From Armatimonadota bacterium (GTDB lineage Bacteria; Armatimonadota; UBA5829; DTLH01): a stretch of 64,000 bases of DNA. Numbering within the stretch: the first letter of the stretch is position 1; every line of letters starts with the position of its first letter. The notes under the pieces were generated by a model. The model was not told where the DNA came from. It did not search any database and saw nothing but the letters and a program-made list of their open reading frames with translations. The translations under genes were made by a program, and so were the position numbers. Of this stretch, positions 15,215 through 24,067 are shown piece by piece. The DNA is taken from assembly GCA_029551395.1 (NCBI GenBank), contig JAKPFN010000106.1:35779-99778 (forward strand). Direction: 5' to 3'.

Positions 15215-16264
15215 CTATGGATGTGCTAACTCCTGCCACACGTTATCATCCGAAATCTGCTTTTCGATATCTATCCCGTAGAACTCGGCTATCGGGTTCA
15301 GGATCTCCGGGTTCTTCTCCCAGACAGCCTTCACTGCCTGCCGGACTGTATCTACTCCCAGTTTGGTCATCTTGCCGAGCGGAGGTCTGGTTGGGCCAGA
15401 GGGCATTCCGAGCGCGTTCATCAGCGTCTTAACAGCCAATGGGTTCCTGTATTTGTCCATAACTTTGACGGTCCTGCCATCCGGGAGCAGCCTGTCATTT
15501 TCTACTTTGACAGTCACGACTCCAAAGAGCGGTGACAGCGCATTTTGCAGCTTTTCAGCCTTTGTAGTATCTCCCGAACGAGCAGCAGAGACCATCTCTT
15601 CGATTGCTGCTGGTGTAATGTTGCTCATAACGGAGATTACGCCATCTGCAGCAATCTCCGGGTCTGTAATCATCTTGTAAGTCAGGTCATCATCGCCTGA
15701 GAGAATGGAAAACTCATCGCCGCACAGTTTTCTGGTCAGTTTCATCCGTTCCAGGTCACCTGTAGCTTCCTTTACGGCAGAAATCTGAGGATGTCTTGCG
15801 TAAAGTATTGCCAGGTCTTCAACAGCAAGCGCAGTAGCTGTTCTTCCAGGGATAATGTAAGGGATAATCGACACTTCAGGGACCAGATCTGCGATTGCAG
15901 AGTAGTAATCGTCTCTTAGCTCTAGTGAAGATGGCCCGTTGTAGTAGCAATCGACCATCAACACCGCTTTGACTCCTGCTTGAGCCGCATGAGTAGTCCT
16001 CATCAGCGCTTCTTCAGTCGAGTTGCTACCTGTACCGGCTATAATCTGACATCTGCCGCCTGCAAACTCTACGCATTTATCGATTACTGCCGCATGGTCG
16101 TCCCAGCCAAGGGTAGGGGACTCGCCAGTGGTTCCAGCGGGAACGATTCCTGTTATGCCCTGAGATATTTGAAACTCCACGTTCTTCTGGAATCCCTCAT
16201 AATCAAAGGTTCCATCTGAAAGCATGGGTGTGACTATCGCAGTATAAGCGCCTTCAAACTTCAT
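15215..16264 (-). CDS. dapA: Dihydrodipicolinate synthase family protein, extended form
   Basis: TIM-barrel aldolase of the DapA/NAL class. Motifs: GTTGESPTL (residues 44-52), IIPYIIPGRTA with the active Tyr, and AVKEATGDLERM with the Schiff-base Lys. YYNGP supplies the second conserved Tyr. True DHDPS condenses pyruvate with aspartate semialdehyde in lysine/DAP synthesis. At 349 residues it is about 55 longer than typical DapA, with an insert around DRLLPDGRTVKVMDKYRNP and a C-terminal extension. It may therefore be a paralogue acting on another aldehyde. ATG at 16264 follows AGGAGG at a normal spacing. It stands alone with a terminator behind it. Confidence 0.82.
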   Translation of the reverse strand: MKFEGAYTAIVTPMLSDGTFDYEGFQKNVEFQISQGITGIVPAGTTGESPTLGWDDHAAVIDKCVEFAGGRCQIIAGTGSNSTEEALMRTTHAAQAGVKAVLMVDCYYNGPSSLELRDDYYSAIADLVPEVSIIPYIIPGRTATALAVEDLAILYARHPQISAVKEATGDLERMKLTRKLCGDEFSILSGDDDLTYKMITDPEIAADGVISVMSNITPAAIEEMVSAARSGDTTKAEKLQNALSPLFGVVTVKVENDRLLPDGRTVKVMDKYRNPLAVKTLMNALGMPSGPTRPPLGKMTKLGVDTVRQAVKAVWEKNPEILNPIAEFYGIDIEKQISDDNVWQELAHP

Positions 16265-16358
16265 CTATGCCTCCTGTTGCTGGCTTCGTTGCAGTATATT
16301 CTACGGATATATGCTCTTTAACGCAAGTCAGCAAGTGTCCGTTATCCGTGTCTCTTTA

Positions 16359-18539
16359 CTAAAAGCTGCAAATAACTTCCGTCTTCCCGCTAATCTTACC
16401 CAGGTTGACTGACTGCTTCTTGAAATCTTTCCAAGGTTTGCCGTTTACAGTGACTTCTCTGATGTAACCGTACCTCACTGGCGGACGGACATGCAGGATG
16501 ATTTCGGCAGTTTCTTTAACGGGAGGATCGATTGTTATCCGCACATCACCAGATTTGACGCTGGAAACGGCCGTAAGGTTTACCTCTCCGAAGTAAGTGG
16601 GAGCTTTTTTAATTTCGATTTGTTTACCATCGCTCAGCCATCTTCTTGGAGTTCCGGGCAGAAGGTGGAGCGTGCTGCCATCTTCGACAAGAAGCGCTAT
16701 ACGGAGCATGTCCAGCACTCGGCTGTTGGAGTAAGTATCGGGTTGGCTTTCATCCCAGGCACTGCCTGTGTAACCTGTGATTATATTGTTGCGGCTGGCA
16801 GTGGTATATGTCGTCCGGGATTGACCATAAGCAAAGAGGCTGTAGAATGTCCAGACAAACTTGTCTGTCTCGCCGCGAAGAAGCTGAGATAGCGCCTGGT
16901 TGTAGATGTAGTGCGGATGAATCTCCTCAAGCGCGCATAATCCGCTGCAGAGACCGAATTTCTCCGTCCAGTAGTTCGCATAGTGTACCTTCTGGTCTTT
17001 TGCATCTAGAATTCCAGCTTCAACAAGACATACTGGGCTTAATACGGGATAACCTGTAGCCACCATATAGTCTGCTGATGGAGTTTCAGACATATACGGC
17101 CCTGGTGGAAGGAATGGAGGCGTGCAGTTGGTGTTGATGGAATGCTCAACTGATTCTAATATGCACTTTCTATAATCCTCCGCCTCGTGAGCAAGCCTTG
17201 CTGAGTCTGCATCAAGACCAATTTCGGATAAAACATCAGCCGCTGACATCAGACCTGCATAGCAAAAAGCATCAGTCCAATACCAGTAGTCTTTCCGGCT
17301 GCCGTCAAAGGGAGAACTTTCCGGTATCAGCCCGTAGTGTGCCGGTTTGATATCGTTTTCGAGTGTTTTTGTCTTTGCTCGCTCTTTTGCTATCCATTCT
17401 GCCGATTTTACTATATCCGGCGCTGCTTTTCTCAGCCAGTTTTGATTTTTCGTCAGCAGATAATGCTGGGTAGCTGCCCACAAAGAAAGATGATTATCGT
17501 GTTCAGGTAAAATCCGGGCAAGAAGCTGCTTGGATTCTTCGTAGTATCCCAGCCTGTCCATCGCTCTAGCCGTTACAGCCGGATTGCTTTTTGAACCATG
17601 CATCAGGATAAGATTGGATGCTATTATTGCTCTATAGGAGTCCTGTATCCGCTTCTCAGGCACTATGAACTGGGTGTTTCTGTCCAGTTCATACCTCCAG
17701 AACCGTCGGAAAAGCCCCAATCGCTCATCAACTTTGACCCGCCTGAGAGTTTCTCTCTTATTCTGAGGCTGGGGGGAACAGGGAATCACCAGGTCTATGG
17801 ATTTTGACTCTCTTGCACTCAGATTTACATTTATTCTCAGCTGTTTTCGCTCCTGTTGGCTGTATAGTGAGGCGTCCAGACCTTTAGTGATGATGCATGC
17901 CAGGATATTTCCTTCAGGTTCTACTATAAACGATGAATCAAGCGCTAACTCCTTGCTATATGGCTGAGGAAGCTGGTTCATGTTATGTCCTGCTTTGGCA
18001 AGCCCGAAATCGAGCCAAAGCGATGCCTGATTAGCCTGACCTGACTGGTTTGTGAGAGTAAATCTGCATACTGCAGCGAGCGTATTACTGTCCAGCATCG
18101 AGCAAAACACCGTCTGGCTGGTATGCAGGCCGTCTTTTGTCCAAAAACTCTGCACTCCGGGCATGTAACCGTCTATCAGCTTCTGGATTATCTGGTCAGG
18201 ATTGAAAACAGCAGGTTTACCATCCGGCCCGAGACTCGTCATGGGTGTAAGGTAAAGCCGAGTGCCGTCGTTTTGCTGCGGAAAGACCAGAGCACCTGTT
18301 TGGACAACTCGAATACTGTCTGGATGGTTCTTCCAACCGATGACCGGAGCAGCATACTTGAGCGGTGGGAAAGGCTGGCTTCCGACAACTGACTCGAAAC
18401 AGGTGTCTTCGGAAATCCGCTCAGGATACGCGCGCAGATATGCGGACATATCACCAGAAGCTATGGCACCAGTGACGGCTGCGGATAGAACAACTGCCAG
18501 AATAAAGATTCTTCTTTTAATGCTTTGCTTGATACACAC
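16359..18539 (-). CDS. Secreted six-hairpin glycosidase-like protein
   Basis: Large exported protein: KRRIFILAVVLSAAVTGAIAS is a clear signal peptide (shown here by its charged then hydrophobic stretch). A beta-rich N-terminal domain follows, then an (alpha/alpha)6-type helical domain (about 330-620) with WAATQHYLL, DYWYWTDAFCYAGLMSAADV and HPHYIYNQALSQLLRGE. The C-terminal beta domain has LHLLPGTPRRWLSDGK, seen in GH families with inverting acid pairs. The glycan is unknown. The start is uncertain. GTG 18539 places the signal peptide at the N-terminus but has no Shine-Dalgarno. A TTG frame from 18659 would run through a perfect 16-bp inverted repeat and is disfavoured. Confidence 0.7.
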   Translation of the reverse strand: MCIKQSIKRRIFILAVVLSAAVTGAIASGDMSAYLRAYPERISEDTCFESVVGSQPFPPLKYAAPVIGWKNHPDSIRVVQTGALVFPQQNDGTRLYLTPMTSLGPDGKPAVFNPDQIIQKLIDGYMPGVQSFWTKDGLHTSQTVFCSMLDSNTLAAVCRFTLTNQSGQANQASLWLDFGLAKAGHNMNQLPQPYSKELALDSSFIVEPEGNILACIITKGLDASLYSQQERKQLRINVNLSARESKSIDLVIPCSPQPQNKRETLRRVKVDERLGLFRRFWRYELDRNTQFIVPEKRIQDSYRAIIASNLILMHGSKSNPAVTARAMDRLGYYEESKQLLARILPEHDNHLSLWAATQHYLLTKNQNWLRKAAPDIVKSAEWIAKERAKTKTLENDIKPAHYGLIPESSPFDGSRKDYWYWTDAFCYAGLMSAADVLSEIGLDADSARLAHEAEDYRKCILESVEHSINTNCTPPFLPPGPYMSETPSADYMVATGYPVLSPVCLVEAGILDAKDQKVHYANYWTEKFGLCSGLCALEEIHPHYIYNQALSQLLRGETDKFVWTFYSLFAYGQSRTTYTTASRNNIITGYTGSAWDESQPDTYSNSRVLDMLRIALLVEDGSTLHLLPGTPRRWLSDGKQIEIKKAPTYFGEVNLTAVSSVKSGDVRITIDPPVKETAEIILHVRPPVRYGYIREVTVNGKPWKDFKKQSVNLGKISGKTEVICSF

Positions 18540-18585
18540 AAAAGTAGGGTAACACGCTGCGGTGTACTGGTCAACGAATTTAAGC

Positions 18586-18650
18586 TCAGGCGAGACATTT
18601 GCCCAGGGGTCTTGTTTGGCTTTCGCCGCAGCTACAAATGTCTCGCCTGA
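18586..18650. other. Perfect 16-bp inverted repeat upstream of the glycosidase gene
   Basis: TCAGGCGAGACATTTG (18586-18601) and CAAATGTCTCGCCTGA (18635-18650) are exact inverse complements, with a 33-nt loop that contains a smaller GGC-GAAA-GCC hairpin on the minus strand. No T-run follows in either direction. It lies between the small acidic gene and the glycosidase start, and could be a structured leader, an operator pair or a mobile-element remnant. Confidence 0.75.
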
Positions 18651-18707
18651 ACGCTGCAAAATAGATAGAAGGATAATCTTACCGCTTAACTGGCGTTATG
18701 TGCTGCT

Positions 18708-18908
18708 TTAGCTTTCTTCTTCTTCCTTGGTGAAGTGCTCTTCGGTGCCTTCTTCAATGCCAATTTCCCAGGCCTCTGCCTCGCTTATATCTTCATCTTC
18801 CACGACCTGTTCTATCCGGGCACGGTCCGCTTCTTCATCCAGTGCCCGTTTTACGCGCTCCTCGCTCTCCGTATATTTCGAGTATTGGGACTTTCTCTCG
18901 TCTTCCAT
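18708..18908 (-). CDS. Small highly acidic protein, function unknown
   Basis: The 66-residue product begins MEDERKSQYSKYTESEER and is rich in Glu/Asp, with a helical central stretch (KRALDEEADRARIEQVVEDE) and the C-terminus EEHFTKEEEES. No known domain is recognised. ATG at 18908 is supported by GGAGG 8 nt upstream; the longer frame to 19013 adds unrelated residues. It follows the RND operon terminator, so it is probably transcribed on its own. Confidence 0.65.
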   Translation of the reverse strand: MEDERKSQYSKYTESEERVKRALDEEADRARIEQVVEDEDISEAEAWEIGIEEGTEEHFTKEEEES

Positions 18909-19002
18909 GCGACTAACCTCCAATGCAGATCGAGTCAACATAGTAAGTTTTGCCCATGGAAGACCAGAGTAAACGGAAAGTAGGGATGTAAGCGATGAGG
19001 AC

Positions 19003-19056
19003 GATAAAAACAAGGTATGAACCTTTATGCTGACTATGCACTCAGGCTCATACCTT
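19003..19056 (-). terminator. Terminator of the export operon
   Basis: On the minus strand AAGGTATGA (19056-19048) and TCATACCTT (19020-19012) form a 9-bp stem over a 27-nt loop with an inner CTGA/TCAG pair. GTTTTTATC (19011-19003) follows. It lies 16 nt past the RND pump stop. Confidence 0.75.
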
Positions 19057-19071
19057 CTTATTCATTCGTTA

Positions 19072-22000
19072 TTATTTCTGCTCCGGAGTAACCTCAATCA
19101 ATGGAGCATCTGCGTCAGTATCGGCACTTGGCTTAATCTGAGGTTTATTGTCCAGACCTATCAAGCGTCTGATAAACCTGATCAGATCATCCAATGCTGA
19201 GTAGAATGTCGGGATGACCAGGAGTGTGAGCATTGTGGACAGTATCAATCCACCTATAACCGCAACAGCCATAGGCGCTCGCCACTCAGCTCCACTGGAC
19301 AGTACCAGCGCTGTCGGAAGCATACCGCCAATCATAGCAAGTGTTGTCATCAAAATCGGCCGGAGTCTTGTAGGACCTGCTTCCAGGATAGCCTCATCCC
19401 GCTCGTAGCCTCTTCCGCGAAGCGTGTTGGTATAGTCAACAAGCAGGATTGCATTCTTGGCAACAAGTCCGACGAGCATGATTATACCAATCATTGTAAC
19501 AATCGAGAGTGTATATCCAGTGAGCATCAATGCCAGAAGCGCTCCGACCATAGCCTGCGGCAGACTGAGCATGATAATCCATGGTGTTATTAATGACTCG
19601 AACAAGGCGGCCATAAGCATATAGACCAGGATAATTGCCAGTATAAGGGCGCTAAACATGTAGACAGCACTTTCCAACATTATCTCGCCCATACCACCTG
19701 TGCCGATTCTCGTAGAACCTGTCTGAATCTGCTGTAGACTCTTATTGACTTCGTTCTGCACATTAGCAAGGCTGTAACCCTGGGCCAGGCCAGCGCTGAC
19801 AGTTATCAACCGTTGGCGGTTTTTACGGTCTATCTTGTTCGGTGCTGCTGCAAGTTCGACCTTTGCAACATCTCTGAGATAGATGGGTGTGCCATTTGTG
19901 TGGCCGACTATAATGTTCGATACATCAGCCGTACTTTGGCGGTTCAGTTTAGTCAGCCGGACTCTTATGTCATATTCTTCGCCTGCATCTCGCAGTTTGG
20001 CGTCAGAGTTACCCTCTATCGATGTTCTAAGAGTAGAAGCAATCTGAGAAATACTCAGCCCCATGTCAGATGCGCGTATTCGGTCGATAGAAACTTGAAG
20101 CTCAGGTTTGTCGACTTCCCAAGAGTTCTGGACGTCTATGGCCCCCGGCACTTCTTTCATCTTAGCTTCTACCTGGTTCGCTACAGAAATTAAATCCTGC
20201 ATATTCGGGCCGGTAATTTCCATAGATAATGGTTGACCGCCACCTATGTTGCTCTCTATTGCAACCCGAATCTCTCCGCCAGGGATCAAGGCAGTCTTCT
20301 CTGATAGCTCGGTGATAATGTCTTCTACTGGTTTTCTTCTAGTCCATTGACCATTTACCTTTATTTTTTCCGAGCGGTCGACCATCGTTACAGTGACCTG
20401 GCCGTATTGAGGACCGCTGTCACCAGCACCGAATATACCGGAGCTGGAGTTTCCTACACTGGACATGTAGTATTCGATTCCAGGCATGTCTTCCAATAGT
20501 GCTTCGATTTCTCTAACTACCTGGTCTGTGGCATCCAATCCACTGCCTGCAGGTAGTTCAACACTTACGGTAAACTTTCCCTGGTCTGTGGTAGGCAACA
20601 TTTCTCCACCAATAGGGAAGCGGATAAATGCCAGCATCAATATTATTATCAAGCTGTAACCAACAGCTATCCGTCTTGATTCACGTCTGGCAAAAATCAA
20701 GGAAAGAGTAACAGCCAAAATGCCTACAACTATTCTGTACGCATTAAACTTTGGCCCTAATTCCAGCATTCCCAAGACTACAAATAAAGTAGATAACCCT
20801 ATAACAAGCGTCAGTCCTCGGTTTGCCAGCGTCCAGGTTAGAAGTTTTCTGTAGTTTGCATCAAGAGAGCCGTAGAAAGCATCAAAGTGTGCAAACAACC
20901 TTCCAAAGAACCCGACTGGTTCATCTTCTGTGGTTGGATGTGCGCCATTTGGCCCAGTATTGCTATTCTTCCTGGCATAAGCTTTCATCATCCGAGAGGC
21001 AAGCATAGGCGTCAGTGTAAATGAAACAAACAGTGAGAACAACGTTGCAGTTGCTACTGTAATTCCGAACTGGCGGAAGAACTGGCCGACGATTCCTCCC
21101 ATAAATGCTATCGGGATGAACACTACTACGTCAACGAGTGTAATCGTAATAGCTGCAAGACCAATCTCAGACCGTCCATTCAACGCTGCATCAGGCGGAT
21201 CTTCTCCCTTACGCAAGTGCCGCTCAATATTCTCAAGAACAACTATCGAGTCGTCTACCAGAATACCTACAACCAGTGCGAGCGCCAACAGCGTCATCAT
21301 ATTCAGTGTAAAACCAAACGCCCATATTGGCAGGAATGTAGCCACTATACACGTCGGAATTGCTGTTGCAACAATGAATGTTGCACGTACACTGTGCAGG
21401 AAGAGGAAGACAATCAGAACTACTAGAATAATCCCTTCGGTAAGTGATTTCCTAACATCAGCCAAAGATTCTTCGACGAATTCCGATTCATCTGTTGTAA
21501 TTAGAAGCTTGGCGCCTTTTGGAAGGGTACCTTTTATAACCTTACCTTTATTCGTGGTGTAGCCATTAAAACGATCAATCTCTTCCTTGATACCTCTTGC
21601 AACGGTCAAAGTGTTTGCGTCTGACTGCTTTTGAACCGCAAGCACAACACTGTCTTTGCCGTTCAGTCTGGTGATGGTATCTCTCTCTTCAATTGTATCT
21701 TGAATGACAGCTATATCACCCAGCCGGACAGTGCCTCCGTTCGGGCCGGGAATATTTATCCGCGTGTTAGAGATTTCGTCAGCAGATTTGAATTCACCGA
21801 CTGTTCGAACGGTATAGCTTCGGGTAGAGAGTCCATCAGGGCCTTCCTTTACGGACCCGGAAGGCAGGTTCAGGTTCTCAGCTCGAAGAGCTGCTGCCAA
21901 TTGGTCGATGGTAATACCGTAGGCATCCAGCCTGTTCTTATCGACAGAAACAGATACCTCTCTTATATCGCCGCCGCTGACACTCACTGAGGCGACGCCA

Positions 22001-22503
22001 GCGATTTTGGAGAACGAATCCTTAATCAATGTATCAGCAAGGATGCGCTTATCTTTGCTCGGCATATCGCCTTCAATGGCGATTGTCATGATAGGCTGTG
22101 AGGTGATATCTGCCTTATAAATAGTCGGTTCCTCGATATCTCGAGGCAATCTGGCTTTGGCGGCTGTCAGTTTGTCGCGAACATCGGCAGCAGCGGCGTT
22201 AAGATCCGTGCCAAGCTCGAACTCCAGACCGACCATAGATACACCGTCTCGAGATGTCGATGTGATATTGCGGAGTCCGCCTGTTGAACCGACTGCATCT
22301 TCTATCGGCTCCGAAACAAGCGTTTCCATTTCTTGCGGACCAGCGCCAGGATAGACTGTTACTATCGCAATAAATGGGAATTCTATCTTTGGCGTCAGCT
22401 CGTTCGGCATCTTGTTATATGCGGTGATGCCGAGAACAATCAACGCCATGATGACCATCGTTATGAACACCGGTCGGCGTATACTTACATCAGTTAGCCA
22501 CAT
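19072..22503 (-). CDS. RND efflux pump inner-membrane transporter (HAE1/AcrB-like) with extra membrane segments
   Basis: Proton-driven pump of a tripartite system. The 1143-residue protein starts MWLTDVSIRRPVFITMVIMA and has the TM4 proton-relay pair in VVGILVDDSIVVLENI (Asp417-Asp418). Periplasmic porter and docking domains follow, including FPFIAIVTVYPGAGPQEME and LPTTDQGKFTVSVELPAGSG. Where AcrB has a single TM7 before the second porter half, this protein shows three hydrophobic segments (about 563-582, 590-605 and 612-629); the odd number keeps the topology. A 30-residue hydrophilic insert precedes them. It is the last gene of the export operon, 91 nt after the membrane fusion protein. 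Substrate unknown. Confidence 0.93.
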   Translation of the reverse strand: MWLTDVSIRRPVFITMVIMALIVLGITAYNKMPNELTPKIEFPFIAIVTVYPGAGPQEMETLVSEPIEDAVGSTGGLRNITSTSRDGVSMVGLEFELGTDLNAAAADVRDKLTAAKARLPRDIEEPTIYKADITSQPIMTIAIEGDMPSKDKRILADTLIKDSFSKIAGVASVSVSGGDIREVSVSVDKNRLDAYGITIDQLAAALRAENLNLPSGSVKEGPDGLSTRSYTVRTVGEFKSADEISNTRINIPGPNGGTVRLGDIAVIQDTIEERDTITRLNGKDSVVLAVQKQSDANTLTVARGIKEEIDRFNGYTTNKGKVIKGTLPKGAKLLITTDESEFVEESLADVRKSLTEGIILVVLIVFLFLHSVRATFIVATAIPTCIVATFLPIWAFGFTLNMMTLLALALVVGILVDDSIVVLENIERHLRKGEDPPDAALNGRSEIGLAAITITLVDVVVFIPIAFMGGIVGQFFRQFGITVATATLFSLFVSFTLTPMLASRMMKAYARKNSNTGPNGAHPTTEDEPVGFFGRLFAHFDAFYGSLDANYRKLLTWTLANRGLTLVIGLSTLFVVLGMLELGPKFNAYRIVVGILAVTLSLIFARRESRRIAVGYSLIIILMLAFIRFPIGGEMLPTTDQGKFTVSVELPAGSGLDATDQVVREIEALLEDMPGIEYYMSSVGNSSSGIFGAGDSGPQYGQVTVTMVDRSEKIKVNGQWTRRKPVEDIITELSEKTALIPGGEIRVAIESNIGGGQPLSMEITGPNMQDLISVANQVEAKMKEVPGAIDVQNSWEVDKPELQVSIDRIRASDMGLSISQIASTLRTSIEGNSDAKLRDAGEEYDIRVRLTKLNRQSTADVSNIIVGHTNGTPIYLRDVAKVELAAAPNKIDRKNRQRLITVSAGLAQGYSLANVQNEVNKSLQQIQTGSTRIGTGGMGEIMLESAVYMFSALILAIILVYMLMAALFESLITPWIIMLSLPQAMVGALLALMLTGYTLSIVTMIGIIMLVGLVAKNAILLVDYTNTLRGRGYERDEAILEAGPTRLRPILMTTLAMIGGMLPTALVLSSGAEWRAPMAVAVIGGLILSTMLTLLVIPTFYSALDDLIRFIRRLIGLDNKPQIKPSADTDADAPLIEVTPEQK

Positions 22504-22594
22504 AGATTATCCTCCACGAGAGCCATGGACTCAGATTCTGGGTTTTGTGTCGTAACACAGCATTCAACAATCTCAAATCCATATTCGCATCTCG

Positions 22595-24067
22595 CTACTT
22601 TTTCGCCGGACCGCGATTAGTCATATAAACCTTGTCGCCATCCTCCAGATACTCATTTCCGGAAGTAACAACCATATCGCCGGCCTCAAGTTCAGTCGGC
22701 ATAAGAACCTCAACAAACTGCGTATTAGACAGCCCCTTGGTGATTGTGTGCATCTTTACCTTATTCTCTTCAACAGTGAAAACTATGCTTCGTCCTGCCC
22801 GGTCTTCAACGGCATCCTGAGGTACAAGCACCGCAGCTTTACTGCCTCCGGTTACAATCGACCCGCTGGCGAACATTCCCGGCTTCAACTGAGACTCAGG
22901 GTTCGGAACTTGAATCCTGACACTGAAGTTCCTGGTCCCGGTAGATGCAGTCGGATAAAGCTTCTCAACCTTACCCACAAATGTCTGTCCCGGATATGCG
23001 TCAACTTTTACATGTACCGGCTGACCTGGTTTTACCTTGGCCAGGACCGTTTCCGACACGTTGGCCTGGAAGAATACCGTGCTCAGGCTTACGACCTCCA
23101 TAAGCGGCATTCCCGGTGTTGCCATTTGTCCGGGTTCGGTCATACGCTTGGAGACGACTCCGTCTATAGGCGATGTAATTACCGTATTGTTCAACTGCTC
23201 TTGAGCTAAAGCCACCTGTGCTTTGGCTTGTGATACTCCGGCCATAGCGTTTTTGATATCTTCCTGGCGGAGTGCGTTCTGGGCAGCATTGGCTTTAGCT
23301 GCACGGAGACCTTCACGTGCCTGAGTAACCTGAGTCTCGGCGGCGCGAACATCCTCGGTTCGCGCACCTTCTTCCACAAGAGACAGGTTCTGCATAGCTG
23401 AGTTATACTGTGCCAATGCGACATCGTACTGCGTCTGATAGACATCCAACTGAGCCTTTGCAACTGCTCCCTGCTGGTAGAGCTGCTTGTAACGCTTCAG
23501 ATTGGCATCAGCGTTGTTCAGATTAGCCTTGGCAGTAGCTACCTGGTTCTCAGCAATCATCCGCTCCTGCGAGCGCGCACCTTTTTTGATTTTCTGCAAG
23601 TTTGCCTCTGCAGCAGCAAGAGCAGCCTCTGCCTGCCTGATACCGGCTGTTGACTGTACTTCGGTCACGGATGCGCTGGTTCTGGCCTGAGAGAGCCTTG
23701 CCTGAGCTGATTCAAGACCAGCGGTTGCCTGTCTCAGATTGGCCTCAGCATCGCTTCTGTCAAGCTGGACTATGACCTGGCCTGCTCTTACAATGTCTCC
23801 TTCGCGGACGGTAACATAAGATACCTTGCCGGAGATTTTTGGCGAAAGCGTGACGGTCTGCAGCGCAGTTATATCACCAGTGACCTCGATGGTGTCTTCG
23901 ATGCCGCCTAACTCTATCCTCGATGTTTGAATCGGCTTTCCGACTTCTGCATGTATCTGATCAGTTGTTTTTGTTTCCTTCTTGATTCCTCTTACTTTTG
24001 CCATTCCGAGGAGGCCAAAGAAAACCACTGCTATAAGTAAAAATGCAATAATTTTGCCTCGACTCAT
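22595..24067 (-). CDS. Membrane fusion protein (RND/HlyD-type periplasmic adaptor)
   Basis: Adaptor linking the inner-membrane pump to TolC. The 490 residues start with an N-terminal anchor (IIAFLLIAVVFFGLLGMA), then the first lipoyl half (LSPKISGKVSYVTVREGD). A very long alpha-helical hairpin (about 110-290) follows, rich in Ala/Gln heptads such as YKQLYQQGAVAKAQLDVYQ. The second lipoyl half is ITSPIDGVVSKRMTEPGQM, followed by beta-barrel and membrane-proximal domains. It is about 90 residues longer than AcrA because of the extended hairpin. Its ATG overlaps the TolC-family stop as ATGA, showing coupling. Confidence 0.93.
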   Translation of the reverse strand: MSRGKIIAFLLIAVVFFGLLGMAKVRGIKKETKTTDQIHAEVGKPIQTSRIELGGIEDTIEVTGDITALQTVTLSPKISGKVSYVTVREGDIVRAGQVIVQLDRSDAEANLRQATAGLESAQARLSQARTSASVTEVQSTAGIRQAEAALAAAEANLQKIKKGARSQERMIAENQVATAKANLNNADANLKRYKQLYQQGAVAKAQLDVYQTQYDVALAQYNSAMQNLSLVEEGARTEDVRAAETQVTQAREGLRAAKANAAQNALRQEDIKNAMAGVSQAKAQVALAQEQLNNTVITSPIDGVVSKRMTEPGQMATPGMPLMEVVSLSTVFFQANVSETVLAKVKPGQPVHVKVDAYPGQTFVGKVEKLYPTASTGTRNFSVRIQVPNPESQLKPGMFASGSIVTGGSKAAVLVPQDAVEDRAGRSIVFTVEENKVKMHTITKGLSNTQFVEVLMPTELEAGDMVVTSGNEYLEDGDKVYMTNRGPAKK

